Positions 54,945 through 64,000 of a stretch of 64,000 nt of DNA are shown in pieces (within the stretch, counting starts at the first letter, position 1; the number at the start of each line of letters is the position of its first letter). The stretch comes from Stachybotrys elegans (Eukaryota > Ascomycota > Sordariomycetes > Hypocreales > Stachybotryaceae). Under the pieces are notes generated by a model, which saw nothing but the letters and a program-made list of their open reading frames with translations, was not told the DNA's origin and ran no database searches. The translations under genes were made by a program, and so were the position numbers. Location: the NCBI GenBank assembly GCA_020746835.1, contig JAGPNK010000010.1, positions 1,302,001 to 1,366,000 of the forward strand, given 5' to 3'.

Positions 54945-55310
54945 ATGGCCAACTCCATGCCCAAATTGCTCGACTCCTTCACCGAGACTTGGTCGCCTCA
55001 GCTTGTCGCCGCCGTCAACGACCATCACGTCAAGGTCGCAAAAATCGACGGCGAGTTTATCTGGCACGCACACCCCAACTCAGATGAGCTCTTCTACATC
55101 CTCGCCGGAAAAGTCACCATGGAACTCGAGGATAGAGATCCCGTCATCCTGAACCTCGGTGACGTTTTTGTGGTTCCAAAGGGACTCCGTCACCGGCCAG
55201 TGGGCGAGAATGCTACCATCATGATGATCGAGCACGAGTCTACAGTCAACACGGGCGACCAAACCGACTCGGACAGAACAAAGCAGGTCAAGGATGTGCG
55301 AGTAGTATAA
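54945..55310 (+). CDS. Small single-domain cupin protein
   Basis: Single exon, 121 aa. Motif 1: WHAHPNSDELFYILAGKVTM (His41, His43, Glu48), motif 2: DVFVVPKGLRHRPVGEN (His83), the metal-binding set of cupin_2. One compact beta barrel, no signal peptide, so cytosolic. The C-terminal ~20 residues are polar. Function beyond small-molecule binding or isomerisation cannot be told. Confidence 0.9.
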   Translation: MANSMPKLLDSFTETWSPQLVAAVNDHHVKVAKIDGEFIWHAHPNSDELFYILAGKVTMELEDRDPVILNLGDVFVVPKGLRHRPVGENATIMMIEHESTVNTGDQTDSDRTKQVKDVRVV

Positions 55311-55526
55311 AATGCCCAGAGGGGCAGTGGAAAAGTGTATGGATGCTATTCTAAATTTCTTCTCCTTCGTCTTCTTAATGGCGTTGGCGGAGATGGGGCC
55401 TGTGGATTATACGGCTGAGGGTATCTACTTGGTGATAGAACAGGTGCACACGGGAAGGACAAAAGAATAATGCAAGGGGTTATTAGCCTATGAAAACAGT
55501 CATGGTTGCTGCGTGATGTACCCTGC
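55311..55526. other. Short convergent intergenic
   Basis: No gene seen. Confidence 0.4.
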
Positions 55527-56667
55527 TTAATGGAGCCAAGATGTGTTTGGGATCGCCTCCCACCGGTCAGGCTGACCTTCCGGTGCGCCGCTGCCCTCAG
55601 ACGCCCTCGAAGCAGGAGCCTGGTCCGCTTCTCTACTCTTTGTTACGTCAAAGAATTTTCCTTGCTCCATATCGTCTATACTCATTTGCCGAGGGATTGG
55701 CTGTCGAGCGCCCTTGGGCTTGTGTAAATCCGTCGAGAGCCCGCGAGACCTCGCTTGCCCCGAGAGCAGCGTCGGACCCGAGCTGCCCGTCTGCGGATAC
55801 TGTCTGAGCTGCAAGTCGGTCGCGGACCGTTTGACGCTCTTGATGAGGCGATTGAGGACGATGAACTCAATCTTGAGTTTGATGCCGTATACACAGGGTT
55901 TGAAGGCGCCTTGTAGGTAGAACAGGCTTGAGTCACCGTACTGGATGCCGACGAGCGCGATGTCAAGAGCGATGATGAGGACGTTGGCGTACAAAAGCTG
56001 TAGAAGCACACCGTTCCGGGCGGCATGTGGGAGAGCTGGTGATGTAGTCGAGGCTGATGCCCTACGGAGGAAGGAGTGCGAGTGCAGGTATTTGCGCGTT
56101 TCGTAAATGTACAGCAGGCTCAGGATCGCTTCTTGGACAAAGAAGACGGTGAGCTGTATCCGATCCCAGGTGATATTGAAGCTGCGAAGGTTGGGATTCA
56201 CGTTTGTCGCTTGCTGCACGAGAATGTCAGCCGTTGTACCCAATTAATTAACTCGTGGGGGGACAAACAGAGAGGATGCCAATTACGACAGTCGGGACGG
56301 AGAAAACCACCGAAGTGAAAAGCAGAACAAATCGAATAGGCCGCAGGAGCTGCTTCTTCTGCATGATCAAGTGAAGCCGCGAGTAGAGGATCCAGCTCTG
56401 CGGCACGACCATGATGAGCCAGGTCAGGTAGATCATGGTGATGGCGCCTCGCAGGTTGCGCCACACGCCAAAGTCGGCCAGGATGATGAAGAGGGACTGC
56501 AAGATGACGCCCCAGGAGGCCAGCGCGCACGACCAGAAGTACAGGCCCCGGCGCCGCTGGAACAGCATGAAGAGCGAGACGTTGACCTCGACGCCAATGT
56601 ACCACGAGATGCCCGTAAAGGCCGCCATGGTCATGGACATGGGGAGGTCCTCCCGGAGGTCGTCCAT
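55527..56667 (-). CDS. Seven-TM fungal membrane protein (DUF7703-like)
   Basis: Exons 56667-56269 and 56213-55527, with a 56-nt intron (GTTTGT..GTGCAG), giving 361 aa. Seven hydrophobic segments: TGISWYIGVEVNVSLFMLF, YFWSCALASWGVILQSLFII, GAITMIYLTWLIMVVPQSWI, FVLLFTSVVFSVPTVVIGIL, IQLTVFFVQEAILSLLYIYE, LLQLLYANVLIIALDIALV and FKPCVYGIKLKIEFIVLN. The loop YRCLGP-type motifs of rhodopsin-like PTH11 are absent; the layout and the TWD/ITWDRIQ phrase before TM5 match a distinct fungal 7-TM family (DUF7703). The ~110-aa C-terminal tail is polar and Ser/Arg-rich. A sensory role is inferred from topology only. Confidence 0.78.
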
Positions 56668-58084
56668 GTTGTGCTTCGAAGGGGCGGCGATTGCGGGGAG
56701 AGGCCAGCAACCATGGGCAGGCAATACTGCGTGTGTATTTTGGTATGTAGGTGCCGGGCGCCCTGTGGCTTCTTATGGGACGGAGCTGTCTCTGTCTCTG
56801 TGGCCGGCCGTGGCCTCGCGCAGCGGAATGGCCTGTGGCAAGGCAGGTGGATAAGAGAGAAACATGTCTTCGCTGTACGCAGCATCGACAGCGTGTCTGC
56901 CCATGCCAGCCAGCCCTTTGGATGGGTGGTATTGCCACACCCTCCCGTCCTTCTCATATCCATATCAAAAATGCAGCTGTTCCCCGCATGGGCAATCCCA
57001 GACACGGCACGACACCGCCAATCCTATCCGCGAATACACCAGAGTTCCCTGTTTATCGCATCAACGGCCGGTCAGGCTACCAATGGCATGGCTCGAAAGT
57101 GTCCATCGGTGGGATCAAAGAGGCGGGACGGCAACGCACCACACACGATAACGAGGTTGCGCCCGCCGCGACCTGGGCTTGGCTGGACCGGGGTGCATGC
57201 CTCGAGCTGAACGTCGCCTCGCAGTGATCAACGGCGCTGAAGATTGGGTGGCAGCTCGTGCGTTTGTGTCAGTGAGACATGGTGAGTGCTGGCGTTCTGT
57301 GGTGCGTGACTGTCATCGGCAGGTCTGTTCATTTTTTTTTTACTGTAATGACGGGATAATTTTGTCATACAACTGCCCTCATTAGAAGGATATACAGGTA
57401 CATACCGGGAGAGGGATTTCCTCATGCTCTTTCACAGCTGCCGGAGCTGGCAGGAATCGACAGCCATCACCCTTGACCACCCTTGGGTGACACTGCATAT
57501 CGCTGGCTGAAATCATCCGCCCGCACCATCAGCTCTGCTGACATGCATTCGGGCGAATCCACCACATGTCTACAGAGTACACGCTTGGCAAGTCGATGAC
57601 GGTTGGTAGTGAAGCTTTCTCTTGCATTAAGTGATTATCGATCTTACCTCGCCGTCAGCACACCATATGCCTATGGCATTTCTGTATTTGGTTATTTCTG
57701 CTGTGCTATTTTTACTCCTGTCCGTCCCACGCTTTTTTCTTCTTCTTCTCTTTTTCTCCACGGCAAATTACTCGCATCGGCGACTGTGCTCCATCTGTAC
57801 GCCCCATGCTAGATAGGCAGTATCTCGGTCGGCGAGGCAATTCCCAACACTGACAGGGAACAAGCAGCGGCACTATGCTCAGGGCAGGTACGTCAAGCAG
57901 CTCCTCCTTAGGGAAAGAGCACCAGATTGAGCCCTCAGGCAGCACCCACATCAAACCGATATCACGATTGCACGCCTAAGAAGCCACAAACTATCCTTCG
58001 CTCAAGCACTCGCCTCTCAAAGCATCATCGCCAAGCATCTTACCCAACACCTTTCCTCGCTTTCTTGCCCATCACCTCCACACC
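56668..58084. other. Divergent promoter region
   Basis: About 1.4 kb between divergent genes; no gene seen. TTTTTT and C/T-rich runs occur near the right-hand gene. Confidence 0.4.
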
Positions 58085-60230
58085 ATGGACGTAATCGATG
58101 ACCGCAGACAAGAAGCAAAATGGTCCTTCTACCCATTCCGCTCTCTGCAAAGAATCGGCGCCCGCATTCCAGGCCTTCAACCAGCCCTTCCCAAGTTCGA
58201 TCTCATCCATTGGATGCTCGATGCCGAGATCCAGCGTGTCCTCGACGACAAGTCCGACGTCACCATCACCACGCTGGGCCTCGAGAACTTCAAGTTCGAC
58301 TACACCTGGCTTCGAGACAGGCCCATCCAGAAGAAGCCTCCCCTCGAGGCTACTGCTTCCATCGAAAATGTCTTTTCCTACTGGTCTACCCGCACCGCAG
58401 GCTCCGACGGCGACTTTCCGATACATTCCCGGCCCGTCTTTATTGCCAAGCATAATACCATCGAGGAATGGTTGCGCGCTGTCGACTAGTACTTTGGCTG
58501 GCCGATGCTTGGTGGCTTGGATGTGCTGTAGGTTCACCCCGATACAATCTATTCGGTTGGAAAGTCGCATGCTGAACAAGAGCAGCACGTTTGTCCGAGC
58601 TCCTCGCCTGATCGATGTCTGGCGCACCTTTGGCTTTCGACACTTTGTCATTTCGTGCCTGACGAACCGTCTATGGGATGCTGCCCTTTCTCCAGCCCGT
58701 CTCATCATGCTCATGCTCAACAAGCGAACAGTGGGCTACGCCGACTACCTCCACACTTCGTTCGCACCTGGTGAAGATTACAACCCGCTCCCGTATTCCT
58801 TCCCCCAGTCTCGTCTCTACAATGCGCCATGGACTCGGCCACAGCCCCCTCTACAGTCCAACGGAGAGCTCGACAGTTTCGAGTTCTCATGGTGGAGAAA
58901 GGTCCCTCGCTTCACAAATGATATTGCTGCAGAGTTTTGGCACAACAACAACTGGGACTTTACACCCCAAGAGCACGTTTCCATCAGCATCATGAGCAAC
59001 TGTCAGGGGGAAGAGTTGCAAGTTCTCACCCTTGGCTTCATGACTGCTCGAGGCCACCAACATTTCGTCGCAGAGCGCGCAAACTTTTACCAATTTACCT
59101 GGGATCACCCCGTTGATCCGCTGCTTTATCGGTATACAGCGACGACAGACCTGTGCATATCTCTCAGCTGGGTAGTTGATCTTTTAGTCCGAGACACGCA
59201 GGAATTCGTTGTTTCTTTTGAAGAGCAGTTTCAGAGAATGGTAAGACTCGGATATTGATACTAACCACGTTGCCTCGAGCCGTCAACTGACACTCATGCA
59301 AAGCAGCATCTCGCGCAAGCCCCGAGCCGAAGCAAGGAAGCATATCTCCAGTACCTTTCCCAGCTCATAAAGCATGCCATTTCCCAGATGAGCCACCCCA
59401 TTGGCTGCGTCTTAGAGTTCAGCGGCAGGATTGACCATCATGTGGACGACTTGGGATATCACTACGATATGCAAGTGGACCCCCGCTTTTTCCACGTTCG
59501 CGATGCCGAAGTATCCCTCGAAAAGAAATACGATGACCTCTTGGAAACGTTAATTGACCTCAGGCAACAAATGCGGCTGCTTGATAGTGATGTCGATCAC
59601 CTGCTTGAACAAATGGCAACAGCTGCAAGCAAGCTTCGCATGTCTCCTGGGCGTCGAATCTGTGCGGCAGGTTTGTTATTGTTGGCCATGGCGTCGCCTA
59701 ATCAACCTGTCGGCAATGTCCTTGATGGCCTCTGTCGGTCAACCCTAGGTGAGATACCGGGAAAGGCTCTGAGCTTCTTGTCAAATTGGTACTTGTCCAC
59801 TGTCCACGTCAATGGGACCATCTTTCATTTGCCATCACTCAGGAGGCTCTTGTTGCTAGGATCCTTCGTTGCATTCACGTCGCCACGTCGCCTCCGCCTC
59901 TTTGCCAGCCTCAATGGTGGTCTCGGACTTGGTCTCACTATACTCCAGAACGGTGTATTCAAGAACAAGCCCATGAACCTAATGCCCTACCTAAAGAGCA
60001 CGGCATACCTCTGCATTCTAACCAACACATATCAGGACTGGGTTGCCAGGCGAGAGAGAGCTGCCGGTTGGTCCAGAGTTCACGCCGTCTATGTCATCTG
60101 CTCCGGCATTGAATGGATCACTGGCTGGCAAGTGTCACTTATCGGGCTGGGCTATTGCGCGGGATTCCTCGCCGACAAGGGCATCAGGAAATACATCGTC
60201 TCTCGCGCTAGACGGGCACCTTACGCCTGA
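58085..60230 (+). CDS. Unrecognised 672-aa membrane/coiled-coil protein
   Basis: Three exons: 58085-58470, 58532-59240 and 59307-60230. The second intron (GTAAGA..AAAGCAG, branch ACTAACC) is solid. The first is a best guess: donor GTTGCG at 58471 and acceptor TGTAG at 58531 keep frame, while the first frame otherwise stops at TAG 58488-58490. Features: a polar N terminus (RRQEAKWSFYPFRSLQRIGARI), an aromatic-rich middle (WWRKVPRFTNDIAAEFWHNNNWDFTP), a coiled coil at about 430-475 (KKYDDLLETLIDLRQQMRLLDSDVDHLLEQM in two parts) and two or three hydrophobic stretches after it (ICAAGLLLLAMAS, LLLLGSFVAFTS, VSLIGLGYCAGFLA). No family recognised. If the first intron is wrong, the gene is two shorter pieces or broken. 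Confidence 0.6.
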
Positions 60231-60444
60231 ACACATACCCCTTACTCGTGGTAACAACCTAGGGCTACGCCTTTCGACTCTGTTGGTGGAATGACATGGG
60301 TCGCGAATCGCCCAAAGCGTTTTGACTTTGTCTTTTGAGTAAAATACAGCGAGTAGCGTAACTCAGTAGTTAAAAGATGCCTACTTTTCCATGCGTAGTG
60401 TCCGGGATTGTCCTTTTCTGCGCCCTTGTATCATACATGCGTTA
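60231..60444. other. Short convergent intergenic
   Basis: No gene seen. Confidence 0.4.
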
Positions 60445-62753
60445 TCATTTCGAAATGTCAAAGAAGTTGTCGAAGCTGTTGTAGGAATCGACGAGCAGCC
60501 CCCAGTTCATGACCTGCCAGTAGTAATCATCGCCAATCTGCTGGTTGGGGTCGAGCCAGCCCATCTGGTCCGGCTGGCTTACCACACTAGGGAGGTTGCT
60601 CATGGCCATTTCCGCAGGGCCATTTTCGACGCCGAATTGGGGGACATGGCTGCTACCGCTACTGTTGCCGCCGCCGCCGCTGCCGCCGCCGCCGCTGACG
60701 CCACCGCCATTGCTGGGTGCAGGCTGATTGACATTGGCGAGCAGAGTGCGCACAATCCTAGCGGCGTCGGCGCTGACGACAAAGTTGGGGGCAAAGGTGT
60801 CGAAGACGACGAGGGCCTTGTCCAGGGCCATGCGGGCCTTGACGGTGTGCGGGTGGTGGGGCTTGGCGAGGACGAAGCCCAGCAGCGTGATGGCGGCGTT
60901 CCACTGCAGGCTAAAGTACTCGCACCAGCCGGACATGAGGTCCGACTCGGTGACGGCCTGGTGCATGAGGATGGTGTAGGCGACGGCGTGGTCGATGCAG
61001 ACGCCCGTGTAGCGGTCGGTGAGCGGGGTGTTTTGGTGCTGCTGGGTGCTGAAGGTGACGAGGGGGCGGGAGAGGTTGTGCGCCTGGATGTGGTAGATGA
61101 GCTCGAGGCAGAGGCGCTGGCGCTTGAGCCACGTCGGGGCCAGCATCTGGAACTCGGCGGCGGAGTGGTCGGTGGAGAAGACCTCGCCGTCGTTGCAGCG
61201 GCGCATCTTGAGGTGGTCGGGGACGTTGGCGACCCAGGCCTTGAAGGCCGGGAAGTGGGCGTCGAGGACCTCGGCGCAGCTCTCGAGGGCGTCCGGGTCG
61301 GCGTAGAGGGAGGAGAGCTTGAGCTTCTCGACGACCTCGCCGCACTTGGAGACGAAGGGCTCGTAGATGCTGGCGACGACCATGTAGAGCTTGTTGCACT
61401 GCTGCGAGAAGCTGAGCCAGGTGACGTCTGGGCCGTAGGAGCCCAGCGTGACGCTGTTGTAGGACGCGGTGATGAGGTCGGCCGAGGGCTCGCGGACCGT
61501 GACCTGGGCCAGGTCGACTATGAAGGGACGGCCGAGCTTGCAGGAGATCTTGGTGTCGATTGTCCACAGCGTCCACCATACGCGCCTGCGCAGCTCCTGC
61601 TGGCCGTGGGGGAGGTGGGCTGGCGGCTCGAGGTGGAGGCCGATGACGTGTGCGGTGCGTATGGCCTGGCCCGTCGTGATCTGGCACATGTTTTGGAAGG
61701 ACGCGCAGCAGAGGTAGACGGTCATGAGGATGTAGCATTGGACAGTCGTGAGGGACGGGCTCTCGAGGTCAGCCGTCAGGAAGTGCTGCGCCCGTCGGTA
61801 GTACCATCGGCCCGCTACCGCCGCATCACCGTACGATGGGTCCCGGTCGCACGGGTGGGTGACTTCGCGGGGGATGTAGCCGTATCCGTACTGCAGGCAT
61901 AGCGCGAGGATCATGTCGGCCAGAGGGGATTGCCTGCGCTGTTCCCGGGACGGCTCCCACAGCGAGGCGTAGTGGTTGAGGAACTCGAACTCGTCGATGA
62001 TGGGGAGGAAGCAGTGGTAGCTCTCCCAGTAGATCTTGATGAGGCTCTCCTCTTGCTTGCGGGTGAGGGGCCGCGATGTCTCACCGTTGCATCGTGGCGA
62101 GCTGTCCCCACTGACGGCGGCCTCGACATCCATCGAGTCGGTTACGTGCATGTTCTTGCTGGCTCTCAGCTGCATGTTCCGGTGGGCCAGCGGGAGCGGC
62201 TGCTGCAGCGAGTTGGCCAGGTAGTTGGCGAGGCGGCTGACGAAGAAGAAGGACGACGTCGGGCCGTAGTAGGCCGGCTGCTCGGTGCGGGCGGTCGCGA
62301 CCAGGATGCCCTGCCATTGCGGCTTTGGCGGCGAGGACAGCGACGGCGTGTGCTGGGGGACGACAGAGCTCGGCGACACGCTCGGCGTGCTGGGAGCTTG
62401 AAGAGATTGGGGGCTGGGCAGATGGGCCGAGGTGCGGCTCTTGTAGGTGATGAGCTCGGCCTCGAGGGTCTTTACGCGCTGCTTCAGCCTATCTATCTCT
62501 CTGTCCGACACTGGTCAGCTGCCAAGCAAGGCGGAAGAGGGAGGATGGGGGGGATGTCTTACCTCAAGGCCTGGGGCAGCGTTCTGGGCTCATCAAAGCC
62601 CTTGGTGGTGCATTCCTCGCCTCGGTGCAGGCATGCCTTGCAGGGCTGTCCATTGTCGCACTTGATGCGCCTCACGCGGCACCAGTCGCAGGCTCTCGAG
62701 ACGTACTTGCGGCTGCGTCCCGTGGGCACATTCGCAGCAGCAGCAGCGCTCAT
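60445..62753 (-). CDS. Zn2Cys6 transcription factor with fungal_trans domain
   Basis: Two exons: 62753-62563 and 62500-60445, with a 62-nt intron (GTAAGA..GGACAG), giving 748 aa. The zinc cluster is CDWCRVRRIKCDNGQPCKAC plus LHRGEEC (Cys22, 25, 32, 38, 41, 48), spacing C2-6-5-2-6. A coiled coil follows directly (REIDRLKQRVKTLEAELITY). The regulatory region (about 180-620) has the fungal_trans pattern: EESLIKIYWESYHCFLPIID, HFLTADLESPSLTTVQCYIL, RRRVWWTLWTIDTKISCKLG. A Gly/Ser run (GGGVSGGGGSGGGGNSSGSS) near 700 is low complexity. Binding CGG-type sites and activating unknown targets is inferred from the family. The start lies at the first Met before the Ala run. The 503-aa antisense frame is a shadow. 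Confidence 0.93.
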
Positions 62754-63449
62754 GGTGGTCAGGCGATCCGAGTGATGAAGTCGCAGGGCCCTTCCTTGTC
62801 CCGCGGTTCCGGAGGACGGCGTGGCAGAGGGATGTGCTGGGTTTGTCTGAGGGGGTCTGATGATGGGTCCGCAGGGAATTCCGGCCTCGCGGGCGGTCTT
62901 GGAGAAGGTGATAAGATGACAGGCTTGGAACGTACAGTGTTGGTATCCGTAACGGAGGGAAGAGGTTGGTGGGTGGGACGTCATGGCGGAATTGCGGAGG
63001 GTCAAGGCAATATGTCGCCTTGTGCAAAAGATTTCGCTGCTGACAAATGGGGCCTACCCGGGAGTGATGTCAATTTTACCGTTTATTAACGTGGGGAAGG
63101 ATAAAGTTGTTAAAATGGCACCTTATGCAGGTGGATGGGCGTAATAATGCACAGTGGAGACAGACATTCAGGTGCAGTTTTGTTTTATTCGTGGGCTTGA
63201 CGCGCAAGCCTCTACTATCCAAAATTAAAAAATAAAAAGCAAAAATAAAAGACAAATGAGAGGGACAAATTGAGAAAAAGTAAGTGGGAAAGGAAAGACT
63301 AAATGGGAAAGCCAAAGCGACAGTTTGGAGGGCACCCAGGAGTATGAGGCAGCATAGAAGTTTCGAGAGGTGCATGGAGCATCCTGTCAAAACGACGCTG
63401 TCAACCTTTCCCCGATGCCAGCGACCCAGTCTGGAGATGCCGCCTTCCG
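62754..63449. other. Promoter of the Zn2Cys6 gene and intergenic
   Basis: No gene seen. A poly-purine/AAATAAAA-rich patch lies at about 63220-63260. Confidence 0.4.
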
Positions 63450-64000
63450 CTAGGTAGGCGGAGTGTTGGGTCGCTTGAACAGATCCAGGTCGAGAACTAA
63501 GTCGTCAACTGTGTCCATGACCCTGGCGTAAACATTCGCAATGCCCGGGGTGCCTGCCTGATACTCTTGGGTGTACCTCCGCTCAAGCAGCGCAAGGTAA
63601 TTATCTGCAGAAGCCTTGCAATGCTCGACCGACGCATCCCAGTACGCCCTGTCAAACAGAACCCAGTATTCCCGAATGCCACCTCGTCCCATTGATGGAG
63701 CGAAAGCAGGACATAGCGTCTCGATTGTGGTGAAGGTTGTCGAAAGGCAATCTTGAATGTCGTCGATGGCAGCGACAACCTCATCGTGCAGCAGATAGGC
63801 CCATATGCCGATGATCTGTAAAGGGACCATGAGTCAGTCAAATCATTGATCAAGGTTACAGAAGCGGTGGGGATAAGAAGGCAGAGAGAACTCGGCCCCA
63901 GATGGGTGGCCTTGTATTCCTGAAGGCTTTGACTGACCTTCCGGATTCCATGTAGAGCGCCGTCTGTCTTGCCGCTCGGATCCCCAATCGCCTCATTAAG
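63450..64000 (-). CDS. Partial unrecognised gene, 3' end only
   Basis: Minus strand, running in from beyond the right edge. Exon 64000-63938 (LNEAIGDPSGKTDGALHGIR, frame open at the edge), a 122-nt intron (GTCAGTC..TTTACAG), then 63815-63450 (IIGIWAYLLHDEVVAAIDDI, then CLSTTFTTIETLCPAFAPSM, ending DLDLFKRPNTPPT). 143 residues seen. The last exon looks helical. No family recognised; the start and most of the protein lie outside. Confidence 0.65.

Noticed and set aside
60391..61902. 503-aa open frame on the plus strand across the Zn2Cys6 gene
   Set aside because: Antisense to the regulator's main exon; composition (Val/Gly/Glu/Asp-rich, no domain) is that of a codon-bias shadow.
1..64000. CRISPR array, tRNA or rRNA
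   Set aside because: No spaced identical repeats and no tRNA T-arm/cloverleaf or rRNA-like sequence noticed by eye. A tRNAscan run would settle the tRNA question.

Overview
The window is nuclear DNA of a filamentous ascomycete, most likely Sordariomycetes/Hypocreales. The support is intron structure (short GT..AG introns of about 45-120 nt, many with CTRAC/CTAAC branch sites), the gene families present (HET domain, PTH11/rhodopsin-like membrane protein, Zn2Cys6 regulator, secreted subtilase, BBE-type oxidase) and above all an alpha-pheromone precursor that encodes five WCMRPGQSCW decapeptides. All exon joins were read by eye from splice signals and reading frame; no alignment or search was run.

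Layout. 1-7 kb: a 7-TM rhodopsin-like membrane protein (+) and an intronless HET-domain protein with a membrane C terminus (-). 7-17 kb: GC-rich, conserved-looking genes: a large secreted subtilisin-like protease (+), a PEBP-family protein (-), an amino-acid permease (+) and a PI-specific phospholipase C (-). 18.7-19.4 kb: the alpha-pheromone precursor (-). 21-27 kb: a sugar-transporter-like MFS gene cut into 13 exons, several tiny, with a duplicated splice acceptor (-), divergent from an ankyrin-repeat protein (+).

28-36 kb: a tandem set of small-molecule enzymes: a BBE-like FAD oxidase (internally deleted pseudogene), an MBL-fold hydrolase (one-base frameshift), a complete aspartate-aminotransferase-like gene, a class I methyltransferase, and an unrecognised 268-aa protein on the other strand. 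It looks like a decaying or reshuffled accessory cluster. 37-39 kb: proline dehydrogenase. 40-51 kb: a gene-sparse, less GC-rich stretch of probably lineage-specific genes: an F-box-like protein, a secreted DUF985 cupin, two unrecognised proteins, a secreted GPI-type glycoprotein and a small secreted helical protein.

51-64 kb: conserved-looking background again: a 776-aa coiled-coil protein, a small cupin, a 7-TM DUF7703-like protein, an unrecognised 672-aa membrane/coiled-coil protein, a Zn2Cys6 transcription factor and the 3' part of one more gene running off the right edge. I saw no rRNA, tRNA, CRISPR array or intact transposon.
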